A DNA stretch of 50,973 bases from the NCBI GenBank assembly GCA_037447655.1, contig JBBHKE010000368.1, forward strand, positions 1 through 50,973, read 5' to 3'. This document shows positions 11,187 to 22,110 of this stretch, piece after piece. Positions within the stretch are counted from its first letter, which is position 1. The number at the start of each line of letters is the position of its first letter. Position numbers and translations under genes: made by a program. The stretch is from Zygnema cylindricum (lineage: Eukaryota; Streptophyta; Zygnematophyceae; Zygnematales; Zygnemataceae). The notes under the pieces are model-generated. The model was not told where the DNA came from. It did not search any database and worked only from the letters and a program-made list of their open reading frames with translations.

Positions 11187-11756
11187 ATGCGAATTCTACA
11201 TGGAAACGTGACATGGAGAATGCTTTTAATGTGTTGAAGAAACATACTGTGAAATTGGTCAAAAGATTTAAGATTTAATAATCATGTTGTTGCTGTGGAT
11301 GTGTTAATAAAAATCGGAATGTTTCAAATCAAAAATTGGATGAGATAATTAATTTAATTCAGACCAGAAATGATGTTATGACAAAAAGGGTGAGAGCAGT
11401 AAGCTAAATGCCAATTTTAAGGAAGATAAGCATGATACACCTACGAAAAGATAAGAGATCTGAATTTATCGATTAGTGAGGCATATGATATTAATTCCCA
11501 CATGCACTATCTGTCAAAAAAGAAAAAAAATAACTATTTTAACAGTGGAGTGGAGGGACATTTTAGCAAAAAGAGCACAAAGCCGAAAAAGAAAGTCACT
11601 TGTTTCAAATGTGGAGGTCTGGATCATTACCCTAAGGACTGTAGAGAAAAGGGATCTCTTACAGCAGTTGAAGTCAATGAAGGTCTTCGAGAAGATATTG
11701 CATTATACCTAGCTAAGCAGGAATCCCGGAGGTGGGAAACGGAAAGGACTAGCTGA
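11187..11756 (+). pseudogene. Gypsy-1 Gag remnant with zinc knuckles
   Basis: The start region (11187) matches gypsy-2 Gag at 15881 but is frameshifted right after the ATG. Most of the capsid region is missing. Near 11500 the sequence resumes at the first of three knuckles: the first two are damaged, and the third reads CFKCGGLDHYPKDC, a good CX2CX4HX4C. Gag would bind and package element RNA. Not translatable as one protein. Confidence 0.75.
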
Positions 11757-11959
11757 AAGTCTTCAGTTCAGTCAACCAGATCTAAAGGTTAAGGAGTTAA
11801 CTCTAGAGGGCAAGCTAATGAATGGAAGGGCTAGGATAGTTGAGTTTATTATGATGCTAATACACTCCTGAACAATCCTTCTGAAACTCTTAACAACAGA
11901 CATATGTTAAGATAGTTAAGTAACGATAACACCAGACTCAGATTCGAGTCTTTTGTTGA

Positions 11960-12305
11960 AGGGAAACCATTGAGAGTTATGGTAGATTCAGGTGCTACAC
12001 ATAATTTTATTTCACATAAGTTTGGAGAGGAAAATAAAATTCCTACAGTCATAAGGGAAAAACCTTTGCATGTTCAGGTGGCAAATGGTAATAAGTCCAC
12101 ATTAGATTTTCAAACTGACACAATAGAAGTTGATATCCAGGGTCATAAAATGAAATTTGTTTGTGAAATAATGCATTTTGGTAGTGTAGAGTTAATACTG
12201 GGAAAACCTTGGTTAACTGAACATAACCCTCAAGTCAATTGGGAAACTAACACCTTCAGAGTGAAGTTTGAGAACAGTTGGAAGGTTTTGCAAGCATTAC
12301 CTTAG
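11960..12305 (+). pseudogene. Gypsy-1 retropepsin (protease)
   Basis: An open stretch of 111 codons from an internal ATG at 11970. The catalytic motif VDSGATHNFIS is intact near residues 4-14. Downstream ELILGKPWL and HNPQVNWETN match the family. This aspartic protease acts as a dimer to mature Gag-Pol. Unlike the gypsy-2 copy (DLGAT), the active site is preserved here, but the frame is not joined to an intact gag or polymerase. Confidence 0.8.
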
Positions 12306-12559
12306 TTGCATAGGAATCATATAAATAACAAAACCAAATTGGGAGTGGAAGGTTTGATTTCTGCTAAACAATTTAAAAAGCATTTAAAAGATAAAACAAA
12401 TCATGCTTTCTTGCCATTAGTAACTGAGGCAGTTACTGATGAAACGGGGGAGAAAACACTAACATTGATGTTATTCCTAAATCAGACACGATTAAAAATC
12501 TTGAAAAACAAAAATCTGATTTTGTAACTGACATAAATACATATGATGCTACTGTTAAA

Positions 12560-13640
12560 GATTTGATTTTTGAATTTCAAGATGTTTTTCCAAGTGATTT
12601 ACCTTTAGGAAGGCCACCTTACTGAGATGTGGAACATGTTATTAACCTTGAACTTAGATGTAATCCTCATATCACAGGAATTTATAAGCACAGTTTCTTT
12701 GAGCAAGAGGAGTTAAAAATACAGATCAAAGAGCTTTTAGAGAAATGACATTTTCAACCCAGCAAATCACCGTACCGAGCACCAGTTCTCTTCGTCAGAA
12801 AAAAGGACGGAACGTTAAGAATGTGTGTCAACTATCATAGTCTGAACAAGATTACCGAGAAGGATAAGTATCCGTTACCTTTAATTTCTGATTTGATATA
12901 TCGTTTAAAAGGTGCTAATTTTTTTTTTTATTGATCAGCGTAGTGGCTTTAATCAGTTGCCAATTAAAACTGAAGATGTTAACAAAACTGCTTTTAGAAC
13001 TAGAGTCGGTCATTTTGAATGGATAGTGATGTCATTTGGTTTGACGAATGTACCGCCTACTTATCAAAGTTTAATCAACAAAACCTTTTCAGATTATGTA
13101 GATGGATTTGTTCAGGTGTTTATAAATGATATTCTAATTTACAACGAATCTAAAGAAACAACATGTAATTCATTTAAGGAAAGTGTTGGAAAGGTTAAGG
13201 GAAATAAAACTATATGGAAAACTGTCAAAATCCAGTTTTTTTAAAAGTGAACAATTATTTTTTGAGACATATAGTTTGTGGGGAAGGTGTTAAAACATAT
13301 CCGTCCAAACTTACTACAATCCAAAATTAGAAGCATCACACTAATGTCACAAAAGTTAGATCATTTGTGGGATTGACCACTTATTATAGGAAATTTATCA
13401 GGAACTTCAGTATGATCGCCACACCTTTGACAAATTTATTTCGGGAGAAATAGATCTTTGTGTGGGGAACCAATCAGAAGAGAGCTTTGGAGGAACTAAT
13501 TGGGAAGTTGACCTCCGCCCCTACACTGGTGTATCCTGATCATGCTAGGGAATTTAAAGTTCTGATCAGTATTGACGCATTTGAAAAAGGTATTTGATAA
13601 AGGTCTAGGTGCAGTCATAAGTCAAAAAGTCGGCAAACAT
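12560..13640 (+). pseudogene. Gypsy-1 reverse transcriptase and start of RNase H
   Basis: RT fingers and palm are readable in pieces: [29 protein letters not shown], then after a frameshift in a poly-T run near 12920, QRSGFNQLPIKTEDVNKTAF. The catalytic YVDD position reads FIND, so one aspartate is lost. RNase H begins near 13480 and is cut at the deletion junction near 13640. Confidence 0.82.
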
Positions 13641-14123
13641 TGCAATTGGGTGGTAAGCACAAGTGACAAAGTTTGGCTTTGAACAACTTATTACAAGTGC
13701 AAGATCGAGGGACAATCGGATCCTATTGGGAAATTTGCTCCTAAGTACATCAAACCATTTACTGTAATCGAGATGATATCCTCAATTGTTGCCAAATTGG
13801 ATTTTTCGCCTCCAACAAAAAATCATCCAGTGATACACATCAGTCAGTTGAAACCAGTAAATCTTCGACCATCAGAAGGAGAATTCGAATTGGATCCCTC
13901 AATAATTATAGAACCTGAGGTCCACATATGGGTAATCGATTGGGTAAGTCAACGGCTTAAAGTCGGCAATATTATATTATGGCAAGTGCATTATCTAGAA
14001 AGACCAGTACGTAAGTTAACTTTAGAAGATAATAATTCTAAGTTTTTACAAAAGTATTGGAGGGATAATAAATATCGAAGTCCCGTCTTGATAATGAAAT
14101 GTGTTTTAATTGAGGTTAGTTAA
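13641..14123 (+). pseudogene. Gypsy-1 integrase C-terminus with chromodomain-like tail
   Basis: After the deletion the sequence encodes the integrase end: GKFAPKYIKPFTV, HPVIHISQLKP, then VIDWVSQRLKVG and VHYLERPVRKLTLEDN, in the position where chromoviruses carry a chromodomain. The tail has the size and the YLxxP...LTLED layout of a diverged chromodomain, but I cannot confirm the fold. It ends at 14123, just before the purine tract aaggggataa and LTR 2. Confidence 0.72.
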
Positions 14124-14140
14124 ATATAAGAAGGGGATAA

Positions 14141-15107
14141 TAAAATACTAATAGTGGATCAAACTTGTTCGTAAATGGGTAGTGTTACAAATATAGAGTT
14201 TTGAATTTGTTAGACGTCCGTGAAAGAATCGCACAATTTGGAGTTGTATTTTATAACATATAGTGATTGGTGTATTTAGGCGACAACGCGAGGTCAAAAT
14301 ATTGAGTGGGTGTTCATTGTTTCGGGTTAACAAACTAGCCGCGGAATTTTAGGCGCATGTTTAAAAAGTATTAAATGAATCTATTTTTTGTTTGGTACGC
14401 ACGATGGTTCGTTTTTGTACAATTTTTTGTACAAAACGTCACTTTCACTTTATGGAATTTCGTAGGTAGTTTCGCATGTGAAATTTGCGACGCACGTTCA
14501 TGCGAAGAGGCGTTTCATTTTTCGCGCACTTTTGCACGTAAATATTACGTAGTGAAATGTAGCATTTGATTGGTTAGTAAATCCTACGTAGTTAGTAAGT
14601 GATTTCCCACGTTTTTGCATTGGTAAGTTTGAGTCATTGCTGATAAATTATTGGCCCAGGTAAAACCTGTTCTACGGAGCGTTGACTCTAGCCTAGCTGG
14701 TCCAAGGCGATGATGGATAAATAGTGAAGTCTAAGAGGAGAGTAAACATCTTTTTTTTGGAAAAATTTGTAGAAATTCTGAGTGATCTTGGTCCTGAGCG
14801 ATTAAAACCAAATTCGAGCATTGACATTTTGGCACTGAAATCTCTTACAAACTAAATAGTGTTTTAGTAGTTAAGAGATAGAATTATTAAGAGTGGAGAG
14901 TAGTGGAAAACACTTTAATAAGAAGGGTTGAGCCACGAGGGCAAGAGACCAAGCTAATTTTATGTGGACAGAAGCTTCGTCTAATTTAAAGTTTTTCCTT
15001 ATGTGAGTGCTTTCCAATGTGGATGTGTATTTTTCCAATGTGTGGAATGTGTGGTTGAAATTGGTTATAGTAATGGGATTTTTTGAGAGGTAGGAGATCT
15101 TATTACA
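14141..15107 (+). repeat. Gypsy LTR 2, shared by gypsy-1 and gypsy-2 (967 bp)
   Basis: The start has decayed from TGTAACAG to TAAAATAC; the end, TTACA, is intact at 15107. A purine tract precedes it (3' LTR role) and a primer-binding remnant follows it (5' LTR role). It therefore serves both elements in the LTR-internal-LTR-internal-LTR array. Confidence 0.85.
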
Positions 15108-15880
15108 TATGGTATAAAGCTTTGGTTAGAAACTAGAGAGAAGGCTGCTCACCCGAAAATCGACTGCCGTGACCGGTGAGGGTGCTCTAACCTTTGTCGG
15201 TAGAACCACAATGTGAAGTGGTAGGGGATTGGAGGGAAACTAAGTGATCACACTGCCAGCGGCCGTTGGTTATATGTGAGGCGTTCTTAGGTCCTAAGGA
15301 CTAAGGGAGGGTGGGCAGTGTAGCCACCGCTGAAGCTCACTCTTATTACCTAGAGGCCAAACAAACTTGCCTTCTCCTAGCAATGATTCATGTGTAGAGG
15401 GAGGGCTGGAAGCCATGAAGGGTAAAGATGTGAGGATTATATTTGAAAAAATCCTAATGTAGTGGGAAATGGGAAATTCGCTATTGGAGGAGAAAGAAAG
15501 TGGAGCACTTTACTTCTTTAAGAGCAAAGTAGTCCAGAAATTACTTAAAACTTTTCAAACCCTAAATTTTTACCTTTGTTTGCTTTCAATTTTGTTGTTG
15601 CAAAATTTGTGGTTGAATTTTACCTTTGATAGCTTTTTGAATTTTGCTGCTGCAAAATTTGTGGGTAAAATTTTTACCTTTCTATTTCAATGTTTGAGAA
15701 AATTGAATTTTCACTAACTTACTTTTAATGTTTATTTGATTTTCATATTTTGATATATTTCAAAAGATTTGTTAAGGAAATGAAGGCTTCGATTGGAGAA
15801 ATTTGAGGACTTCAAATCTCTTGCAAACTCTTTCGGATAATTATACTCTACTTTTTATTGTTTGATTTCATTGTGTGATA

Positions 15881-17133
15881 ATGGCAAATTCTGCATGGAA
15901 AAGTGAAATGGAAAATGCCTTGAATGTGTTGAAAAATCGTAGTGTGAAATTGGTCAAAAGATTTAATAATCATGCTTCAGTTGTGGATGAAACAGTTTTT
16001 GAGTTGAAAAGTGAATTGAAAGATGTTAAGGAAAATTGAAATGTTTCAAATCAAAAATTGGATGAGCTAATAAATTTAATGCACACTAGAAATGGTCTTA
16101 ATGACCAAAAGGGTGAGAGTAGTAAGAGAAATGTCAGTTTTAGGGAAAATAATCACGATAGACCTAAGAAGACAATTTTTTTTAGGGATCTGAAATTGTC
16201 AATCAGTGGAGCACCATCATTTGATGGTAAGAAAATTGATGAGTTAGATGCTTGGATTTTTCATATGTAGCATTATTTGGAATCTAAAAACTATGAACGT
16301 GATGATAACACTTCTTTTGTTGTTAGCAGTCTCAAAGGTGATGCTCAGATTTGTTATTACACTCAGAAGAGGTCTAATTTGATTCATGATAACGCTGATT
16401 GGGAAGCTTTTAAGATCGCGATCCAATCCCGTTTCTTGTTTGTCACTTATAAATCCAGAATGGAAGAAAAGTGGCTTAACTGTAAGCAGACTGAATTTGT
16501 GAAAGAATATATTGTGAAATTTGACTCATCTAGCATTTATGTCATATGTTTGACTGATGAAATGGCTAAGTTGCGTTTCTTGAATTATCTGAATCTTATA
16601 ATGAAATCAGAATTGAAACATCAAAAAATTATTAATTTGAAAGAATTACAAGATAAAGCATTGGAATTAGAGGATCAGTTGGGGTATAATCGTGAAACTC
16701 GACCACTCAGGGGAAATTTCAATGAAGTATCAGAGTGGGGTGAGGAAGAGTTTGAGGAAGAGGGTCTGAATGCAAGTCTGGTAAATAGGCAGAATATTTT
16801 CAAAGGAAATCAAGGAGGTAGACAGAGTGTTAATGCAGGTAACAAATTTCACAATAGAGGGGGATACATTAAGAGTCCCTAACCAAGTATAAATGCTTAG
16901 AAACCCGATCTAAGCATTCCCACATGCACTATTTGTCAGAAAAGAGGTCATAGGGCATCTGAGTGTGCACAACTGAAGAAAATTTATTGTTATAACTATG
17001 GAGAGGAGGGATATTTAAGCAGAGAATGCACAAAACCGAAAAATAAAGTCACTTGTTTTAAATGCGGAGGTCTAGATCATTACGCTAACGACTGTACAAA
17101 TAATGGATCTCTTAAAACATTTGATGACAATTA
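15881..17133 (+). pseudogene. Gypsy-2 Gag with three tandem zinc knuckles
   Basis: ATG at 15881. One frame continues to 16882 with only a TGA at about 16037 and a TAG at about 16268. The capsid-like part includes FDGKKIDELDAWIFHM, WEAFKIAIQSRF and KEYIVKFDS, typical of plant gypsy Gag. After another stop come three knuckles at about 16920-17100: CTICQKRGHRASEC (intact), CYNYGEEGYLSREC (second Cys and His both replaced by Tyr) and CFKCGGLDHYANDC (intact). Length is normal for the family. Few lesions, so this is the least decayed gag in the gypsy array. Confidence 0.82.
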
Positions 17134-17220
17134 AGGTTTACAAGAAGATATTGCATTATACTTAGCTGAACAGGAAGCCTAGGAGGTGGGAAACGGAAAG
17201 GACTAGCTGAAAGTCCTCGG

Positions 17221-17865
17221 TTGAGTCGATCAGATCTAGAGGTTAAGGAGTTAACTATGGAGGGCAAGCTAATGAATGGAAAGGCTAGGATAGCTGAATT
17301 TATTATAAAGCTAACTACACTCCATAGTTTGAACAATCCTTCTGATGAAACTCTTAACAACATGCCTATGTTAGGACAGTTATGTAACAATGATATTAGA
17401 CAGAGTTTGATAAGGTTCGAGTCTTTAGAGGAAGGGAAACCATTGAGAGTTATGGTAGATTTAGGTGCTACACATAATTTTATTTCACATAAGTTTGTTG
17501 AGAAAAATAAAATTCTTACAGTCATACGGGAAAAACCTTTATATGTTCAGGTGGCGAATGGTAATAAGTCCACATTAAATTTACAAACTGACACAATATA
17601 AGTTGATACCCACGGTTATAAAATGAAAGTTGTGTGTGAAATAATGAATTTGGGTAGTGAGGAGCTAATACTGGGAAAGCCTTGGTCGACAGAACATAAC
17701 CCTAAAATTAATTGGGAAACTAACACCTTGAGAGTGAAGTCTGAAAACGGTTGGAAGGTTTTGCAAGCATTAACTTCGAAAAAGTTGCATAGGAATCATA
17801 TAAATAACATATTCAATTCGGGAGTGGACGGTTTGATTGCTGCTAAACAATGTAAAAGCATTTAA
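17221..17865 (+). pseudogene. Gypsy-2 retropepsin (active site mutated)
   Basis: Reads LRVMVDLGATHNFIS where gypsy-1 has VDSGATHNFIS, so the catalytic-loop serine is leucine. A TAA at about 17599 interrupts before ELILGKPW and HNPKINWETN. Otherwise collinear with gypsy-1 at 11960-12305, including the linker with LHRNHINN and the AAKQC end. Confidence 0.8.
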
Positions 17866-18149
17866 AAGATAAAACAAATCATGCTTTCTTGTTATTAGTA
17901 ACTGAGGCAGTTACTGATGAAAGGGGGGGAAAAACACTAACATTGATGTTATTTCTAATTCAGACACCACTAAAAATCTGGAAAAACAAAAATCTGATTT
18001 TGTAACTGACATTAATACACCTGATGCTGCTGTTAAAGATTTGATTTTTGAATTTGGAGATGTTTTCCCTGGTGACTTACCCTCAAGGAGGCCACCTTCT
18101 CGAGATGTGGAACTCCCGAATGTAATCCTCTTGTCACAGAAATTTATAA

Positions 18150-18840
18150 GCACAACTTCTTTGAGCAGGAGGAGTTAAAGAAACAAATCGAGGAGCTTGT
18201 ACAGAAAAGACATATTCAGCCCAGCAAATCACCGTACAAAGCACTAGTTCTTTTCGTCAAAAAAAAAGACAGAGCGTTGAGAATCTGTGTCGACTATCGT
18301 AGTCTGAACAAGATTACGGTGAAGGATAAGTATCCGTTACCTTTAATTTCTAATTTGATAGATCGTTTGAAAGGTGTTAAATTATTATTTTTTATTGAAT
18401 TGCGTAATGGCTTTAATCAGATGCCAATTAGAACAAAAGATGTTAACAAAATTGCTTTTAGAACTAGAGTCGGTCATTTTGAATGAATAGTGATGACATT
18501 TGGTTCGACGAATGTACCGCCTACTTGTCAAAGATTAATGAACCAAACCTTTTCAAATTATATAGATGAGTTTGTACGAGTGTTTTAGATGATATTTTAA
18601 TTTACAGTGAATCTAAAGAACAACATGTAATTCATTTGAGGAAAGTGTCAGAAAGGTTAAGAGAAAGAAAACTATATGGAAAATTGTCAAAATCCAGTTT
18701 TCTTAAAAGTGAACAATTATTTTTGGGACATATAGTTAGTAGGGAAGGTGTTAAAACAGATCCATCGAAAATTATTGCAATCTACAATTGGAAGCAACCC
18801 ACTAATGTCACAGAAGTTAGATCATTTTTGGATTGACCAA
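18150..18840 (+). pseudogene. Gypsy-2 reverse transcriptase
   Basis: Carries LRICVDYRSLNKITVKDKYP, then RLKGVKLLFFIELRNGFNQM and KIAFRTRVGHFE, followed by a stop where tryptophan is expected. The YVDD region (about 18580-18605) is frameshifted and unreadable. The thumb with LSKSSFLKSEQLFLGHIVSR is clear at about 18680-18745. Role: cDNA synthesis. Inactive. Confidence 0.82.
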
Positions 18841-19364
18841 TTATTACATGAAATTTATCAGGAACTTCAGTACGATCGCCGCACCTTTGACGCATTTACT
18901 CGGGATCAGGAGACGTTTGTGTGGGGAGCCGATCTCGAGAGAGCTTTTGAAAAGTTAAAAGGGAAGTTGACTTGTGCCCCTACATTGGTGTATCATGATC
19001 TTGCTGGGGAATTTGAAGTTCTGATCACTACTGAAGCATCTGATAAAGGTCTAGGTGCAGTCATAGGTCAAAAAGTCGGCAAACATTGACATCCTATTGC
19101 TTTTGAGTCCAGGAAATTCAATGATCCTGAAAAAAAAAAAACTATCCAGCACAAGAAAAAGAATTACTTGCAATTGTTCATGTATTGGTGAAATGACATT
19201 GTTATTTGTATAATAAATAATTTATAGTTCATTGTGATAATAAGGCACAGTCATATCTACATAGATTAAGTGATGCACAAATTATGATTGGCAAACAAGT
19301 TAGGTGGATGCAAAAATTGCCATATTTCAAATTTAATGTGAAACATCATGGAGTCTTCTTGTCT
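18841..19364 (+). pseudogene. Gypsy-2 RNase H region
   Basis: Reads DLERAFEKLKGKLTCAPTL and FEVLITTEASDKGLGAVIGQ, where TTEASDKGLG stands at the DASxxGxGA catalytic motif (D to E). A TGA follows KH at 19087, and frame is lost in a poly-A run near 19130. Decayed words up to about 19350 match the usual end of gypsy RNase H. Confidence 0.75.
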
Positions 19365-20260
19365 ATAGTCAGTGATAGGGATTTTAAATTTACGTTTGCA
19401 TTTTGAAAAAAATTGCAGCAAAATTTAGGCCCTGGATTAAAAATGAGTACCTCTTATCACCCTCAAACAGATGGACAAACAAAAAATATGAACAGTACAC
19501 TAGGAGAAATAATGCTTAAGACTGTTTGCAGAAGAGTTTAGAACACATGGGAATCTAAACTGCCATTAATGGAATTTCCATATAATTCTTGTAAACATGC
19601 TAGTACAAGATTCTCACCGTTTGAAGTTGCATACGGATACCAACCGAGTGAAACATTAGACTTAAGAACAGGGGTCACTCAAGAGAATAAGGGTTATGGT
19701 ACGGAGTTTTGGGAACACATTCAAACAAAAAAGAAAACGGTTTGGGATGCATTAGTGGAGGCACAAAGAATGCAAGAATTAAATGTTAACTGCAAACGGG
19801 GTGATTAGGTGGTAAGCACAGGTGACAAGGTTTGGCTTTCAACAATTCATTACAGGTGTAAGATCGAGGGACAATCAGATCCTACGGAGAAATTTGCTCC
19901 TAAGTACATCGGACCATTTACTGTAAGCGAGATGATATCGTCAGTTGCTGCAAAATTCGACTTTCCACCCTCAACAAAAATTCATCCAGTGATACACATC
20001 AGTCAATTGAAACCAGGAAATGTTCGACCAATTGAAGGAGAATTGGTGTAGGATCCCTCAATATTTATAAAACCTGAGGTCCACAAATGAGTAATAGATT
20101 GGGTTGGTGAACGGTTTAAGGTCGACGATACTATATTCTGGCACGTGCATTATCTAGGAAAGCCAAAAGATGAGTTAACTTTAGAAGATAAAAATTCCGA
20201 GTTTTTACAAAGGTATTGGAGGGATAATAATATAGAAGTCCCGTCTTGAGAATGAAATGT
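19365..20260 (+). pseudogene. Gypsy-2 integrase (5' part missing) with chromodomain-like tail
   Basis: Resumes abruptly at IVSDRDFKFT, the second catalytic Asp region, so the zinc-binding HHCC domain and first Asp are deleted. MSTSYHPQTDGQT is present, but the triad glutamate usually just after it is replaced (KNMN). Then come ACKH-type helices, FAPKYIGPFTVSEM, HPVIHISQLKP, and a tail VIDWVGERFKVD... YLGKPKDELTLEDKN resembling a diverged chromodomain. Several stops. Confidence 0.78.
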
Positions 20261-20298
20261 GTTTTAACTGAGGTCAATTAAATATAAGGAGGGGATGA

Positions 20299-21274
20299 TG
20301 TAACAGTAATAGCAGATTGAAGTTGTTCATAAATGGGTATTCAAGTGTGACAAATATAGTGTTTTCAATTTGATAGACGTCCGCGAAAGAATCGCACGAT
20401 TTGGAGTTGTATTTTTAAAGATATAGTGATTGTTGTATTTAGGCGACAACGCAAGGTCAAAATAACGAAAGGGTGTTTATTGTTACGAGTTAAAGGTCAA
20501 ACTAGCCGCGGAATTTAAGGCGTACGTTTATAAAGTACCAAACGAAATCAATATTTTGTTTGGTACGCACGATGGTTCGTTTCGTACAATTTTTAGTACG
20601 ACATGTCACTTTCACTTTATGGGAATTCGTAGGAAGTTTCGCGTGCGAAATTTGCGACGCACGTTCGTGGGAAGTCGCGTTTCGTTTAGCGAGCACTTTT
20701 GCACGTAAATGTTACGTAGTGAAACGTAGCGTTTGATTGGTTAGAAATGCTACGTAGTTAGTAAGAGATTTCGCACGTTTTTGCATTGGTCAGCCTGAGT
20801 CCTTGCAGATCAATGATTGGCCCATGTAAAACCTCTTCAACGGAGCGTTGACTCTGGCCTGGCTGGTCCAAGTCGATGATGGATAAATAGTGAAGTCTAA
20901 GACGAGAGTAAATATCTTTTATTTTGGAAAAGTTTGTGGAAATTCTAACTGATCTTGGTCTTGAACGATTAAAACCAAATTAGAGCATTAGCATTTCGGC
21001 AGTGAAATCCCTTACAAACTAAGTAGTGTTTTAGTAGTTAAAAGATAGAATTATTAAGAGTGGAGAGCAGTGGAAAACACTTTAAAAAGAAGGGTTAAGC
21101 CACGAGGGCAAGAGACCAAGCTAATGTTATTTGGACAAAAGCTTCTTCTAATTTAAAGTTTATCCTTATGTGAGTGCTTTCCAATGTGGATGTGTATTTT
21201 TCCAATGTGTGGAATGTGTGGTTGAAATTGGTTGTAGTAATGGGATTTTCTGGGAGATAGGAGATCCTATTACA
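20299..21274 (+). repeat. Gypsy LTR 3 (976 bp)
   Basis: TGTAACAGTAATAG start, ATTACA end. Contains an uninterrupted version of the site (attattaagagtgg at 21051-21064) that is split by a PIF-like element in the solo LTR at 26844-28734. Carries the near-palindromic ACGTAAATGTTACGT and an inverted CCAAT word (GATTGG), also present in the other LTR copies. Confidence 0.87.
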
Positions 21275-21284
21275 ACATGTTTGT

Positions 21285-21600
21285 TCGCGCCTTTAAATGA
21301 ATTAAGATAGATGTACGTTTTTAAATACTTGTCAAACCATATATAGCTTAGCACTGTCCTTGACTATAGGACAAAGCTACTGACTACTGATGACTTGCCG
21401 GACGGTAGGTACCAAGACAAATTTTGGGTCTGTCAAGTACATTTTGGTAAATATACCAAAATCTCTGCCTTTCTCTCTCTCTCAAGACAGCATAGAAAAC
21501 CATGGCTCTAGCTCCCACTCTAACCTTCAATGACTGCGACAAGTGTGGGAGCTGAAGAGAGGAGTTAGAGGCAGAGTGCCCCTGCTTCTTTTTTGCATTT
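21285..21600 (+). repeat. Truncated LTR-like repeat, family shared with 46745-47070
   Basis: Alignable with the right part of the 45922-47097 insertion: a TATA-like ccatatatag, then ggtaggtaccaagaca, then ccatggctctagctccc and a stem-loop (arms 21504-21525 and 21550-21572), then ttagaggcag. Its 5' side is missing where the gypsy array ends. Confidence 0.6.
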
Positions 21601-21699
21601 CATTTTACATGTTTAGACCCATAAAATGCTAAAAGAACCATTAATTTTTACAGTTCGTACATATACGTACAGTGGTAGTACATTTTTGTTCTTTTGAGA

Positions 21700-22110
21700 G
21701 GGGGAGAGAGGGAGAGAGGGAGAGAGGGAGAGGGAGAGGGAGAGGGAGACAGGTATGGTTTGGTACCGGTCAGAAAATAGAGTTTTGGTTGTTTGAAAAA
21801 GTTTTGATAAATATGCGGTTCTATCCTTTTTTTTTTAATACAAATAACAGGCAGTATTTTCTAAGCAGTTGGATTTTTTTTTTTTTTTTATTGTGGAAGT
21901 ATGTATGGTATTTGTCTGAATAAGATGGAGAGGGAGAGGAGAGGGAGAGAGAAGGAGGATAAAGGGTGAGAATTTTGAAAGAGAGGAGAGGGAGGAGAGG
22001 GAGAGGGAGGGAGGAGGTGAGGGGGAGAGGGAGAAGAGGCAGGAGGAGGGGAGGGAGGCGAGGAAGGAGGAAGAGGGAGGAGATGGAGGAAGCAGAGGGG
22101 GGTGGAGGGT
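21700..22110 (+). repeat. GA-rich (polypurine) tracts
   Basis: A (gagagg)n block at 21700-21752 and a longer, less regular ggagagggag block at 21925-22110, separated by about 170 bp that contains two poly-T runs. Long purine runs can form triplex DNA and are often promoter- or LTR-associated; that role is inferred. The longer block resembles the complement of the tract at 49485-49745. Confidence 0.85.

Larger units (their letters stand above)
9407..15107 (+). mobile_element. Gypsy-1: internally deleted Ty3/gypsy element
   Basis: LTR 9407-10404, internal 10405-14140, LTR 14141-15107, the latter shared with gypsy-2. The order gag knuckles, protease, reverse transcriptase, RNase H, integrase C-terminus is Ty3/gypsy. 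Compared with gypsy-2 it lacks most of gag before the knuckles and about 720 bp of RNase H/integrase. That second junction lies near 13640, where sequence matching 19088 jumps to sequence matching 19808. No 5-bp duplication is seen between 9402-9406 and either possible right end. Confidence 0.82.
14141..21274 (+). mobile_element. Gypsy-2: Ty3/gypsy element, nearly full length but decayed
   Basis: LTR 14141-15107, internal 15108-20298, LTR 20299-21274. Contains gag with three knuckles, protease, reverse transcriptase, RNase H and integrase end in that order. A GGAGGGGATGA purine tract (about 20288-20298) precedes the 3' LTR. Stops occur in every domain and the first part of integrase is missing. 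No matching 5-bp duplication was found at 21275. Confidence 0.85.
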
